A DNA stretch of 64,000 nt. Origin: Metarhizobium sp039808465 (GTDB lineage Bacteria; Pseudomonadota; Alphaproteobacteria; Rhizobiales; Rhizobiaceae). Within the stretch, counting starts at the first letter, position 1; each line of letters begins with the position of its first letter. The notes below the pieces were generated by a model. It saw nothing but the letters and a program-made list of their open reading frames with translations, did no database searches and was not told where the DNA came from. The translations under genes and the position numbers were made by a program. The stretch is taken from assembly GCA_039808465.1 (NCBI GenBank), contig JBDHTA010000001.1, forward strand, positions 1 through 64,000. The letters run 5' to 3'. This document shows positions 41,283 through 49,198 of the stretch, piece after piece.

Positions 41283-41312
41283 TGTCAAATAGATATTTCA
41301 ATATGGAAATAT
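41283..41312. promoter_or_regulatory. Candidate promoter and regulator site ahead of the FAD oxidase operon
   Basis: On the minus strand TTGACA (41288-41283) lies about 70 bases before the FAD-oxidase ATG. Immediately upstream is the perfect inverted repeat ATATTTC-AATATG-GAAATAT (41293-41312), which includes ATATTGAAATAT, the same 12-mer found at 46030-46041 ahead of the ABC importer, again followed by TTGACA. This suggests control of both transcripts by one regulator, most simply the FadR/GntR-type protein at 45241-45987. Confidence 0.5.
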
Positions 41313-41371
41313 GGTTCCTCCGGCCGCGGCGGCATTTTTCCGCGTGGTCCCCCAACATCTGGAGCGTGATG

Positions 41372-42385
41372 ATGGACATCGATCAGAGCAAAGAGATCGC
41401 CGGTTTCACCGGCATGGTCATCCGGGATGTCGACGGCAAGCCCAAGGCCGGGTTCGAACAACTGACGCTGGCCGACCTGCCCGACAACGACGTTCTGGTC
41501 GAGATCAGCCATTCGAGCCTCAACTACAAGGACGGGCTGGCGATCAGCGGCAAGGGCCGCATCGCCCGCCGCCTGCCGATGGTGGCGGGCATCGATCTGG
41601 CCGGAACCGTCGTCCGCTCGAAGGCGGACGCATGGAAGCCGGGCGACCGGGTGATCGTCAACGGCTGGGGCCTGTCCGAAACCGAATGGGGCGGCTACAC
41701 CCGCTACCAGAGCCTGAAGGCCGGGCACCTGACCCGCCTGCCCGAAGGCTTTTCCCCCGCCGAGGCCATGGCCATCGGCACGGCTGGCTATACGGCCGCC
41801 CTTTGCGTTCTGGCGCTGGAGGACTGGGGCGTGATCCAGCCCGATGGCGGCGAGGTGCTGGTGACGGGCGCCGCCGGCGGCGTCGGCACCGTGGCGATCG
41901 CCCTGCTGGCGGCGCGCGGCTACCGCGTCGTGGCCGCGACCGGGCGCGAAAGCCAGCATGAGTTCCTGCGCGGCCTTGGCGCGTCCGATTTCGTGGCGCG
42001 CGGCGCGCTGTCGGAGCCGGGCAAGATGTTGCAGGCCGAGCGCTGGGCAGGCGCGGTCGACACCGTGGGCAGCCACACGCTCGCCAATGTGCTGGCGCAG
42101 ACGAAATACGGCGGCGCCGTCGCGGCCTGCGGCCTTGCGGGCGGCGCGGATCTGCCCGCCTCGGTCATGCCGCATATCCTGCGCAGCGTGGCGCTGCTCG
42201 GCGTGGATTCGGTGATGGCGCCCTCGGCAAAACGCGACCGCGCCTGGGCCTTCCTCGACGCCCATCTCGACCGCGACAAGCTTGCGGCACTCACCACCAC
42301 CGCCCCCTTCGACGCCATCCCGGCGCTTGCGGACGCCATCGTCAAGGGCGAGACCCGTGGCCGCACCGTCATCGAAATTGCCTGA
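41372..42385 (+). CDS. acuI: AcuI/YhdH-type NADPH quinone-oxidoreductase-like enoyl-CoA reductase
   Basis: Medium-chain dehydrogenase/reductase without zinc, 337 residues, of the acrylyl-CoA reductase group. Family stretches are SLNYKDGLAISGKG, GIDLAGTVVRS, GWGLSETEWGGYTRYQSL, the cofactor loop VLVTGAAGGVGTVAIALLA and LLGVDSVMAPSAKRDRAW. The second of two adjacent ATGs (41372) has GGAG at the best spacing; 41369 is also possible. It is followed after 12 bp by an enoyl-CoA hydratase gene, so the pair probably reduces and hydrates CoA thioesters made by the ligase nearby. Confidence 0.88.
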   Translation: MDIDQSKEIAGFTGMVIRDVDGKPKAGFEQLTLADLPDNDVLVEISHSSLNYKDGLAISGKGRIARRLPMVAGIDLAGTVVRSKADAWKPGDRVIVNGWGLSETEWGGYTRYQSLKAGHLTRLPEGFSPAEAMAIGTAGYTAALCVLALEDWGVIQPDGGEVLVTGAAGGVGTVAIALLAARGYRVVAATGRESQHEFLRGLGASDFVARGALSEPGKMLQAERWAGAVDTVGSHTLANVLAQTKYGGAVAACGLAGGADLPASVMPHILRSVALLGVDSVMAPSAKRDRAWAFLDAHLDRDKLAALTTTAPFDAIPALADAIVKGETRGRTVIEIA

Positions 42386-42397
42386 GGAAACAGCGAT

Positions 42398-43207
42398 ATG
42401 AGCGACGATCTGATCTTGTGGAAGAAGGATCCGGACGATGCCTTCGTCACGCTGACGATGAACCGTCCCGACAAGATGAACGCCATGAACCAGGCGCTCG
42501 GCGACGCGCTGGAAGAGGCGATCGTCCGCGCCATCAGGGATCCCGATATCCGCGCCGTGATCCTGACGGGCGCGGGCCGCGCCTTCACGGCGGGCTTCGA
42601 TCTCGGCGGCGAGGATTTCGAGATGAACGCCGACCAGTGGCGCAACGATATCGGCGAGAACATGCGCAGGCTGCGGCTGATCCGCGAGGCGCCGATCCCG
42701 ATCATCGCCGCCGTCAACGGCTTTGCGCTGGCGGGCGGGCTGGAGCTGATGATGTGCTGCGACATGGCGATCGCCGCCGAGGGCGCGATGCTGGGCGAGC
42801 CGGAGGTGCGCCACGTCTCCGCCCCGCCGACGCTGATGCTGCCCTGGACCGTGCCGATGATCCATGCCCGCCACCTGATGTATACCGGCGACATGATCGA
42901 TGCGGTCGAAGCGCACCGCATTCATCTGGTGAACAAGGTGGTGCCGCCGGACATGCTGATGGCCGAGGCCGAAAAGCTCGCCCGCAAATGCGCCCGCATG
43001 CCGGGCGCGGCGATCAAATATGCCAAGGCCGCCCTCAACCACCAGCAGCAGACCGCCGGTCTGGAAAGCTCGTGGACCTACAATCGCGAGACCACCGCCA
43101 TCCTGCACGCCACCGACGAGGGCCGCTACTGGATGAACATGCTGAAGGAAAAATCGCTGAAGGAATTCCTCGCCGCACGCGAGGCGCCTTTCAGGGAGCT
43201 GGACTGA
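42398..43207 (+). CDS. Enoyl-CoA hydratase/isomerase family protein
   Basis: Crotonase-fold enzyme of 269 residues. The oxyanion-hole region reads RAFTAGFDLGGED, and both potential catalytic glutamates are present, in ALAGGLELMMCCDMAIAAE and MLGEPEVRHVS, so hydratase chemistry is possible. The C-terminus (LKEKSLKEFLAAREAPFRELD) is standard. It is the second gene of the acuI unit and ends before a cluster of intergenic repeats. The specific substrate is unknown; a hydroxycinnamoyl- or aryl-propenoyl-CoA would fit the neighbouring feruloyl-CoA-synthase-like ligase. Confidence 0.88.
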   Translation: MSDDLILWKKDPDDAFVTLTMNRPDKMNAMNQALGDALEEAIVRAIRDPDIRAVILTGAGRAFTAGFDLGGEDFEMNADQWRNDIGENMRRLRLIREAPIPIIAAVNGFALAGGLELMMCCDMAIAAEGAMLGEPEVRHVSAPPTLMLPWTVPMIHARHLMYTGDMIDAVEAHRIHLVNKVVPPDMLMAEAEKLARKCARMPGAAIKYAKAALNHQQQTAGLESSWTYNRETTAILHATDEGRYWMNMLKEKSLKEFLAAREAPFRELD

Positions 43208-43224
43208 GGCGGGGCGGCGGTCCG

Positions 43225-43273
43225 CCCCTCATCCGCCCTGCCGGGCACCCTCTCCCCGCAAGCGGGGAGAAGG
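43225..43273 (+). repeat. Palindromic repeat A, second good copy
   Basis: CCCTCATCCGCCCTGCC followed by TCTCCCCGC-AA-GCGGGGAGA, as at 33519-33567. It begins 18 bp after the hydratase stop and may double as its transcription terminator. Confidence 0.75.
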
Positions 43274-43320
43274 AAGATATGCCGCGCCGGTTTCCGCAAT
43301 CGCGGGCGTTTGGCGGGGCA

Positions 43321-43485
43321 ATCGGATACGGAAAACCCCCTCTGCCTGCCGGCATCTCCCCCACAAAGGGGGAGAAAGTCAAAGGCTTGCTTTTCCCTCG
43401 ATTTGTGAATGCAGAGGGTGCCGCAGGTTAAGTCCCTCCCCCTTGTGGGGAGGGATTTAGGGAGGGGTCTTACCTCATATGCGAT
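43321..43485 (+). repeat. MITE-like repeat B, full copy 3
   Basis: Begins ATCGGATACGGAAAACCCCC, a mutated left end, and finishes GGGAGGGGTCTTACCTCATA-TGCGAT. Internal palindromes are present, and a central segment (CTCGATTTGTGAATGCAGAGG) differs from the other copies. With repeat A it fills the 43208-43527 gap between the convergent hydratase and ligase genes; no coding sequence is seen there. Confidence 0.8.
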
Positions 43486-43527
43486 TACCCCGCCATAAAC
43501 CGGGAGCGGGTGAGACCCAAACCCGTC

Positions 43528-45213
43528 TCACCCAACAGCCTGACCGATCCGGCCCGCCGCCAGATCGGCGAACAAGGTTGCGTGATTGCGCAGGATGCGG
43601 CTTTGCACCAGTTGCCCCTTGGCCGAAACCTCTCCGGCTTCCGCCGAGGGCGTGAACCGGGCGAGATCGAAACGGCGGATCGCCGTCGAGGAGCCGGGGT
43701 TTTCGCGGTTCCAATCGCGCAGCGCCTCGCGCAATGCGCGTCCGTCACTCTCCGGCGCAGAGAAAACCAGCGCCACCAGCCCGTCGCCGCCCGCCCCGCC
43801 CAGCACCAGATCCTGCGCCAGCGGGCCAAGCCTACGCAGAAGCTGACCGCGCAGCAGGCCCGAGCGCACCTTGACGCCGCTCGCCAGCTTGAAATCCTCC
43901 GAGATGCGGCCGTCGAAGCGCAGCATGGTCACGCCCGCCGCGTCCCCGGCCAGAAGCCCCGCATCGCCGGTGCGGTAAAAGCCCTCCTCGTCCAGCGGCA
44001 GCGCGAAAGGCCCCTCCTCTCCCAGATAGCAGGGGGCGAGGTTGGGGCCGCGAAAGCGGAGTTCCCGGCAGCCATCCGTTTCCACCAGAGCGATCTCATG
44101 GCCGGGCAGCGGCCAGCCCAGCGCGCCGGGGCCGGATATATCGCCCGGCACGAGGCACATGGTCGAGGCCGCCTCGGTGGCGCCATAGCCGGAGAGGATC
44201 ACAATCCGCCGCCCGGTCCGCGCCAGCATGTCCGCGCGAAAATCCTGCAAGCGCTGCCAGAGCGCGGGCTCCATCGCCGCCCCGGCGAAAAAGATATGCG
44301 ACAGCGCCCCGCAGCCACGGGCAACCCGCTCCGGTTCCGCCGCATGCGCGTCCAGCAGCAACTTCAGACCGAGCGGCACGCCGATGGACAGCGTCGGGCG
44401 CGCATCCGCCATCAGATCCAGCATGGCATCCATGCCCTCGACGGAAGGCGGCGGGGCGAGATGCAGCGTGCCGCCATTCCAGATCATCTTGAAAATATTG
44501 TCCAATCCGCCGAACACATGATGCCACGGCATCCAGTCGATCAGGACCGGCGGCCGCTCGCCCAGAAACGGCCAGGCCACGGCGCAGGCCGCCTGGCAGG
44601 ACGAGATCATGGCGCGGGTGGTCGGAACGCCCTTCGGCGCCCCGGTGCTGCCCGATGTGAAGAAGATCGCCGTCCAGTCATCCGGCGCGCCGTCCCGGTC
44701 TTCGGCCGGAGGCGCGGACGGCAGGGCGTCCAGTGATACGGCTTCCGCCTGCTCCATCGCATGCCCGGCAGGCACCGCCAGCAGCTCCGGCCTGATGACA
44801 CGCCACAGGCGCTGAGCCTCTTCACTGGCGGACGAAAGCGCCGAAAATCCGCGAAACGGATGCGGCGGCAGGCTGACATGCACGAAGCCGCCGAGCAGGC
44901 AGGCAAGCCGCAGGCGCAGCGCATCGATGCCGGGCGGCAGCAGGCTGGCGATCCGGGCGCCCGCATGCAGGCCGCGCCGCAGCAGGCGGCCATGCAGCGC
45001 CCGCGCCTCCGCCAGCGCCGCCGCGTAGGAAATGCCGTTGCGCCCGCCCCTTGCGCCCGGCTCGGTCATCAGCAGGCAGTCGGGATGGCGGGCGGCCTGC
45101 TCGCGCAGTTTTTGCGCGATATCCACCTCCGCCCCCGCCAGCGCTTGCGACGAGGACAGCACGGGCGACCCGTCCTTGCGCGGGCGGGAAAGAAGCTGCG
45201 GGGCGTCGCTCAT
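43528..45213 (-). CDS. AMP-forming acyl/aryl-CoA ligase, feruloyl-CoA synthase-like
   Basis: ANL-superfamily ligase of 561 residues that should activate an aromatic or other carboxylic acid to its CoA thioester. The P-loop is IFFTSGSTGAPKGVP, then MPWHHVFGG, the A5 motif SGYGATEAAST, and FYRTGDAG with the hinge region MLRFDGRISEDFKLASGVKV. The final lysine motif appears as EVSAKGQLVQSRIL near the C-terminus. It lies between convergent repeats and the FadR/GntR gene, on the same strand as the latter (27 bp apart), and may share its transcript. Confidence 0.87.
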   Translation of the reverse strand: MSDAPQLLSRPRKDGSPVLSSSQALAGAEVDIAQKLREQAARHPDCLLMTEPGARGGRNGISYAAALAEARALHGRLLRRGLHAGARIASLLPPGIDALRLRLACLLGGFVHVSLPPHPFRGFSALSSASEEAQRLWRVIRPELLAVPAGHAMEQAEAVSLDALPSAPPAEDRDGAPDDWTAIFFTSGSTGAPKGVPTTRAMISSCQAACAVAWPFLGERPPVLIDWMPWHHVFGGLDNIFKMIWNGGTLHLAPPPSVEGMDAMLDLMADARPTLSIGVPLGLKLLLDAHAAEPERVARGCGALSHIFFAGAAMEPALWQRLQDFRADMLARTGRRIVILSGYGATEAASTMCLVPGDISGPGALGWPLPGHEIALVETDGCRELRFRGPNLAPCYLGEEGPFALPLDEEGFYRTGDAGLLAGDAAGVTMLRFDGRISEDFKLASGVKVRSGLLRGQLLRRLGPLAQDLVLGGAGGDGLVALVFSAPESDGRALREALRDWNRENPGSSTAIRRFDLARFTPSAEAGEVSAKGQLVQSRILRNHATLFADLAAGRIGQAVG

Positions 45214-45240
45214 GCCCTTTCCTTTCCTTTCCGTTGCCGG

Positions 45241-45987
45241 TCAGGCCGGTTTGCCGTCGGCCTGCCGCGCTTCGCGCTGATCGACGGCCATCTGGTAGAC
45301 GCCGCTCTGGTATTCGATCAGGGCATCGAAGGCGGCGACCGCTTCGGCGGCGTCGCGGGCGAGGATCGCCGAGAAGATCCGCCTTTGCAGGGCAACGACC
45401 CGGTCGCGCTGGCGAAACTGGAACGAAATCATGTTGGCGGCCGGGATCAGCGACTGGTTGACCATCACCATCACCAGCCGCAGCAGCGCGTTCGGGCTGG
45501 CCGCCGCCACGGCCTGATGGAACTCGACCTCCAGCCTGCAAAAATCCTCGTCCGATATCTCGGTATGATCCAGCTCCAGCAGCGCCGCCTCGATGCGCTT
45601 GTGGTCGTTGCGGTCGGCATATTCGCAGGCCGCCTCGATGCACAGCCGCCCGAGGCTGCGGCGCGCCTCCACGATATCCGACAGGCCGACCGCCCCCAGC
45701 GACACCAGCCAGTTGGTCGTTTCGTGCAGGGTCTGGGCGGCGATGTCGAGCGAGGGCGGATTGACGAAGACGCCGCCCTTCGGCCCCCGCTTCGAGCGGA
45801 TCAGCTTCTTGGCGGCCAGAAATTTCATCGCCTCGCGCACCGTCGGCTGCGAAACGGAAAAACGCTCGGCAAGCTCGGCTTCCGACGGCAATCTTTCGGC
45901 CGTCCCCAGACGCCCCTGCATGATGTCGTCCTGAAGATGACCGGCGATCTGACGCGCCAGCCCCTGATTGCGATCTATGCCGTTCAT
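45241..45987 (-). CDS. FadR-subfamily GntR transcriptional regulator
   Basis: A 248-residue regulator with an N-terminal GntR winged helix (RLPSEAELAERFSVSQPTVR, EAMKFLAAKKLI, GPKGGVFV) and a C-terminal all-helical FCD ligand domain (about 95-225) with the metal-site pattern EARRSLGRLCIEAA and EFHQAVAAAS. FCD regulators usually sense an organic acid. The ATG at 45987 has GGTGGA at a good distance; an ATG at 45993 is slightly too close. It is divergent from the ABC importer, and a 24-bp imperfect palindrome lies between them. Confidence 0.9.
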   Translation of the reverse strand: MNGIDRNQGLARQIAGHLQDDIMQGRLGTAERLPSEAELAERFSVSQPTVREAMKFLAAKKLIRSKRGPKGGVFVNPPSLDIAAQTLHETTNWLVSLGAVGLSDIVEARRSLGRLCIEAACEYADRNDHKRIEAALLELDHTEISDEDFCRLEVEFHQAVAAASPNALLRLVMVMVNQSLIPAANMISFQFRQRDRVVALQRRIFSAILARDAAEAVAAFDALIEYQSGVYQMAVDQREARQADGKPA

Positions 45988-46010
45988 TCGCATTCCACCC
46001 TGTTTTCGAT

Positions 46011-46054
46011 AATATACCAGTCAATTGGCATATTGAAATATAGAATTATTGACA
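46011..46054. promoter_or_regulatory. Candidate GntR operator and promoter between the regulator and the ABC importer
   Basis: AATATACCA at 46011-46019 and TGGCATATT at 46026-46034 form a 24-bp imperfect palindrome with 9-bp arms (one mismatch), in the style of FadR-family sites. Overlapping it is ATATTGAAATAT (46030-46041), shared with 41293-41304, followed by TTGACA at 46049-46054, a possible -35 box for the importer operon. The site is close enough to the regulator start (24 bases) for autoregulation. Confidence 0.52.
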
Positions 46055-46158
46055 AAACCCCGGATTCGGTGCCAGCCTGCTGGAAAGCATCCCTTCTGCC
46101 GAAATGCTGCCGAACCAGAGATCCGTCGAACGGACGGTCCAACAGGGGAGTAACCGAC

Positions 46159-47190
46159 ATGATCACGAGACGCCAGCTTATGGCGGGCATTGGCGCATCC
46201 GCCGCTTTTCTTCCGCTTGCAAACCGGGCGCGCGCGCAATCCCCCTTCGTCATTCCGACCTATGGCGGCACCTGGGCGAAGCTCTGGGAGGAGACGCTCG
46301 TTCCCGATTTCACCGCCGCTACCGGCATCAAGAGCCAGATCGACGTGGGGCTCGGCAAGGATTTCGTATCGAAAATCCGTGCGGGCGGCAATGCCTCGCC
46401 CTATTCGGTGTTCATGGGCAACGAGAACATCGCCGCGACGCTGCGCGCCGAGGGCTTCTTCGAGCCGCTCGACCTTGCGAAAATCCCCAATGCCGCGAAC
46501 CTGCATGACGGGCTGATCAACGCCAACAACAGCGGCCTGCGCGGCATCATCTCGCCGATCGGGCTGGCATGGCGCACCGACATGGTGGAGACGGCGCCGA
46601 AATCCTGGACCGATCTCTGGGAGAATTCCGAATTCGCCGGGCGCATCGGGCTCTACCAGATCGGCAATACCGGGGCGCAACTGTTCCTGCGGCTGGCGGG
46701 CAAGCTGTTCGGCTCGGGCGATACCGATATCGACACCGCCTTCACCAAGATCAAGGAATTGCAGCCCTTCACGCAGGCCTCGTGGTCGGGCGAGGTCGCG
46801 ACCGCCCTGATGCGCGGCGACGTCGCCATCGCGCCGGTCGACTGGACCGAGATCCTGACGCTTCAGGACAAGGGCGCCCCGGTGGAGATCATCGTGCCGA
46901 CCGAAGGCGTGCTGAGCTACGAACAGAGCTTCAACATCGTGGCTTCGGGCGACAACAAGGACGCGGCCCACGCCTATATCAACTTCCTGATCGACCCGAA
47001 GGTGCAGTCGAAGCTGGCCGACACCTTCTACATCGCGCCCGCCAACCGCGAGTCGGTGGTCAGTGAAAAGGTCTCGCCGCGCCTGCCGATCCAGGGCGAC
47101 CAGATGTCGAAGATCATCCGCTTCGAATGGGACAGCTACGTGCCGATCGCCGCCGAGGTCGCCGATCGCTGGAACCGCGAAATCGGCTGA
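46159..47190 (+). CDS. ABC transporter substrate-binding protein, PotD/PotF-type
   Basis: Periplasmic receptor of 343 residues. The N-terminus MITRRQLMAGIGASAAFLPL, ending near NRARA-Q, is a signal peptide with a twin-arginine-like TRRQLM. The mature protein opens FVIPTYGGTWAKLWEETLVP and contains GLAWRTDMVE, PKSWTDLWE and a Gly-rich NTGAQLFLRLAGK, typical of spermidine/putrescine-like (class F) receptors, which also include receptors for many organic acids and opines. It is the first gene of a four-gene importer operon. The acidic polyamine-binding residues cannot be verified here; the regulon context suggests an aromatic or amino-acid-derived substrate. Confidence 0.87.
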   Translation: MITRRQLMAGIGASAAFLPLANRARAQSPFVIPTYGGTWAKLWEETLVPDFTAATGIKSQIDVGLGKDFVSKIRAGGNASPYSVFMGNENIAATLRAEGFFEPLDLAKIPNAANLHDGLINANNSGLRGIISPIGLAWRTDMVETAPKSWTDLWENSEFAGRIGLYQIGNTGAQLFLRLAGKLFGSGDTDIDTAFTKIKELQPFTQASWSGEVATALMRGDVAIAPVDWTEILTLQDKGAPVEIIVPTEGVLSYEQSFNIVASGDNKDAAHAYINFLIDPKVQSKLADTFYIAPANRESVVSEKVSPRLPIQGDQMSKIIRFEWDSYVPIAAEVADRWNREIG

Positions 47191-47264
47191 ACCCCACGTT
47201 CCGGGGCCGGGGGCTTGCCTCCCGGCCCCGCGCGCGCCCCACGCCCCGCAAGCCCGGAGTCGAC

Positions 47265-48308
47265 ATGACCACGCTCAGACTGGACACGATCAACAAGTTC
47301 TACGGAGCGCAGCATATCCTCAAGGATATCGACCTCGACATCCGCGAGGGCGAGTTCATTTCGCTTCTGGGGCCTTCGGGATGCGGCAAGACGACGACGC
47401 TGCGCTGCATCGCCGGGTTCGAAAGCGTGAGCGGCGGGAAGATCCTGTTCGGAAGCCGCGACATGACCCATGCCATGCCCGAGCATCGCGATCTCGGCAT
47501 GGTGTTCCAGTCCTACGCGCTGTTTCCGCATATGACGGTGGCGGAAAACCTGTCCTTCGGGCTGGAGGTACGCAAGGTCTCGCCCTCCGAGCGCGCCCGC
47601 CGCATCGCCGCCGTGCTGGAGATGGTCAGGCTCACCGGCTATGACGGGCGCTACCCCCGCGAATTGTCCGGCGGCCAGCAGCAGCGCGTGGCGCTCGCCC
47701 GCGCCCTGGTCATCGAGCCTTCCGTGTTGCTTCTCGACGAGCCGCTCGCCAATCTCGACGCCAGCCTGCGCGACGACATGCGCTTCTTCATCCGCGATCT
47801 GCAACAGCGCGTCGGCATCACCACCATCTACGTCACCCATGACCAGAGCGAGGCCATGGTGATGTCGGACCGCATCGTCGTCATGAACCACGGCGTCATC
47901 GAGCAATGCGGCCCGCCCCGCGAGATCTACGAAAAACCGGCGTCGCAGATGGTGGCGGGCTTCATCGGCCAGTCGAATTCGCTGGCCGGGGAGGTCATCG
48001 GCCGCGAGGGCAACGTCTATGTGATCGAAACGCAGGACGGCAAGCTCAAAAGCCTCGGCCGCGACGGGTTGACGGGGGCGGTGCGCGTGATGATCCGCCC
48101 CGAGAATATCGAGAACGCGGCGGCGGAAAATACGCTGTCCGGCAAGGTGGTGAAATCCACCTATCTCGGCGATGGCTGTCTTGTCGCGGTGGAGACGCCG
48201 AGCGGCAGCCGCTTCACCACCACCATGCCCGCCGACAGCGCGCTTGCGGCGGGCGATCCGGTGACGCTGGGCTTTGCCGCCCGCAAGGCATGGGCGTTTT
48301 CGGCATGA
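47265..48308 (+). CDS. ABC transporter ATPase, PotA-type
   Basis: ATPase of 347 residues with Walker A GPSGCGKTTTLRCIAG, Q-loop MVFQSYALFPHMTV, signature LSGGQQQRVALARA, Walker B LLLDEPLANLDASLRDDM, switch YVTHDQSEAMVMSD, and a C-terminal TOBE domain (about 270-345, MIRPENIE). It follows the receptor gene by 74 bp behind CCCGGAGT and overlaps the next permease gene by ATGA. Confidence 0.92.
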   Translation: MTTLRLDTINKFYGAQHILKDIDLDIREGEFISLLGPSGCGKTTTLRCIAGFESVSGGKILFGSRDMTHAMPEHRDLGMVFQSYALFPHMTVAENLSFGLEVRKVSPSERARRIAAVLEMVRLTGYDGRYPRELSGGQQQRVALARALVIEPSVLLLDEPLANLDASLRDDMRFFIRDLQQRVGITTIYVTHDQSEAMVMSDRIVVMNHGVIEQCGPPREIYEKPASQMVAGFIGQSNSLAGEVIGREGNVYVIETQDGKLKSLGRDGLTGAVRVMIRPENIENAAAENTLSGKVVKSTYLGDGCLVAVETPSGSRFTTTMPADSALAAGDPVTLGFAARKAWAFSA

Positions 48309-49198
48309 GCGCGGCCGCCTCCCCCGCCCCGAACGCCGTCACCGCCGCGCCGCGCCGCATGCCGGTCTGGTGGATGATCCTGCCCGCGCTCACCCTGCTC
48401 ACCGGATTCCTGCTGCTGCCCTATGCCTCGATCGTGGTGATGAGTTTCCGCGAGGCCTCGACCAGCGCGGTGTACGGGCCGGGCCTGACGCTTGGCCATT
48501 ATACCGAGATCGTCACCGATTCCTTCGTCTGGGGGATCGTCTGGCGCACCCTGCGCACCGGGCTGATCGTCACCGTGGTCACGCTGCTGCTCGGCTATCC
48601 CGTCGCCTATCACCTTGCGCGCAGCCGCAGCCGCTGGACGAGCCTGCTCTATATCTGCGTGATCTCGCCGCTGCTGGTCGGGCTGGTGGTGCGCACCTTC
48701 GCCTGGCTGATCATCCTGTCCAACAGCGGCCTTGCCAATACCGCGCTGAAATGGGCCGGACTGATCGGGCGGCCGATCATCTTCCTCAATTCCTCGCTCG
48801 GGGTCACCATCGCGCTGGTGCATGTCTTCCTGCCCTTCGTGATCCTGCCGCTGCTCGGCAATCTGCAAGCCATCAATCCGGAAGTGGCGATGGCGGCGCG
48901 CTCGCTCGGCGCATCGCGGGCGCGCACCTTCTTCAAGGTGACGCTGCCGCTGTCGATGCCGGGCATCCAGGCGGGCGCCATCCTCGTCTTCGTGCTGTCG
49001 ATCTCGGCCTATGTCACGCCCGCCATGCTGGGCGGCAGCCAGGGGCGCACCATGGCGGTGCTGGTGGTGCAATATCTGGTCGACAATTTCCGCTGGCCCG
49101 CGGGGGCCGCGCTCGCGATCTTCATGGCGGCGATCACCGTGTCGATCATCGCCCTCTACCTGCGCCTGACGGCGCGCGCCATGCGGAGGCTGCCATGA
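48305..49198 (+). CDS. ABC transporter permease, PotB-type
   Basis: Permease of 297 residues with six membrane segments, beginning WWMILPALTLLTGFLLLPYA. The coupling motif is PEVAMAARSLGASRARTFFK (about residues 196-215), then VTLPLSMPGIQAGAILVFVL. It is flanked by ATGA overlaps on both sides, showing tight coupling with the ATPase and the second permease. Confidence 0.92.
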   Translation: MSAAASPAPNAVTAAPRRMPVWWMILPALTLLTGFLLLPYASIVVMSFREASTSAVYGPGLTLGHYTEIVTDSFVWGIVWRTLRTGLIVTVVTLLLGYPVAYHLARSRSRWTSLLYICVISPLLVGLVVRTFAWLIILSNSGLANTALKWAGLIGRPIIFLNSSLGVTIALVHVFLPFVILPLLGNLQAINPEVAMAARSLGASRARTFFKVTLPLSMPGIQAGAILVFVLSISAYVTPAMLGGSQGRTMAVLVVQYLVDNFRWPAGAALAIFMAAITVSIIALYLRLTARAMRRLP

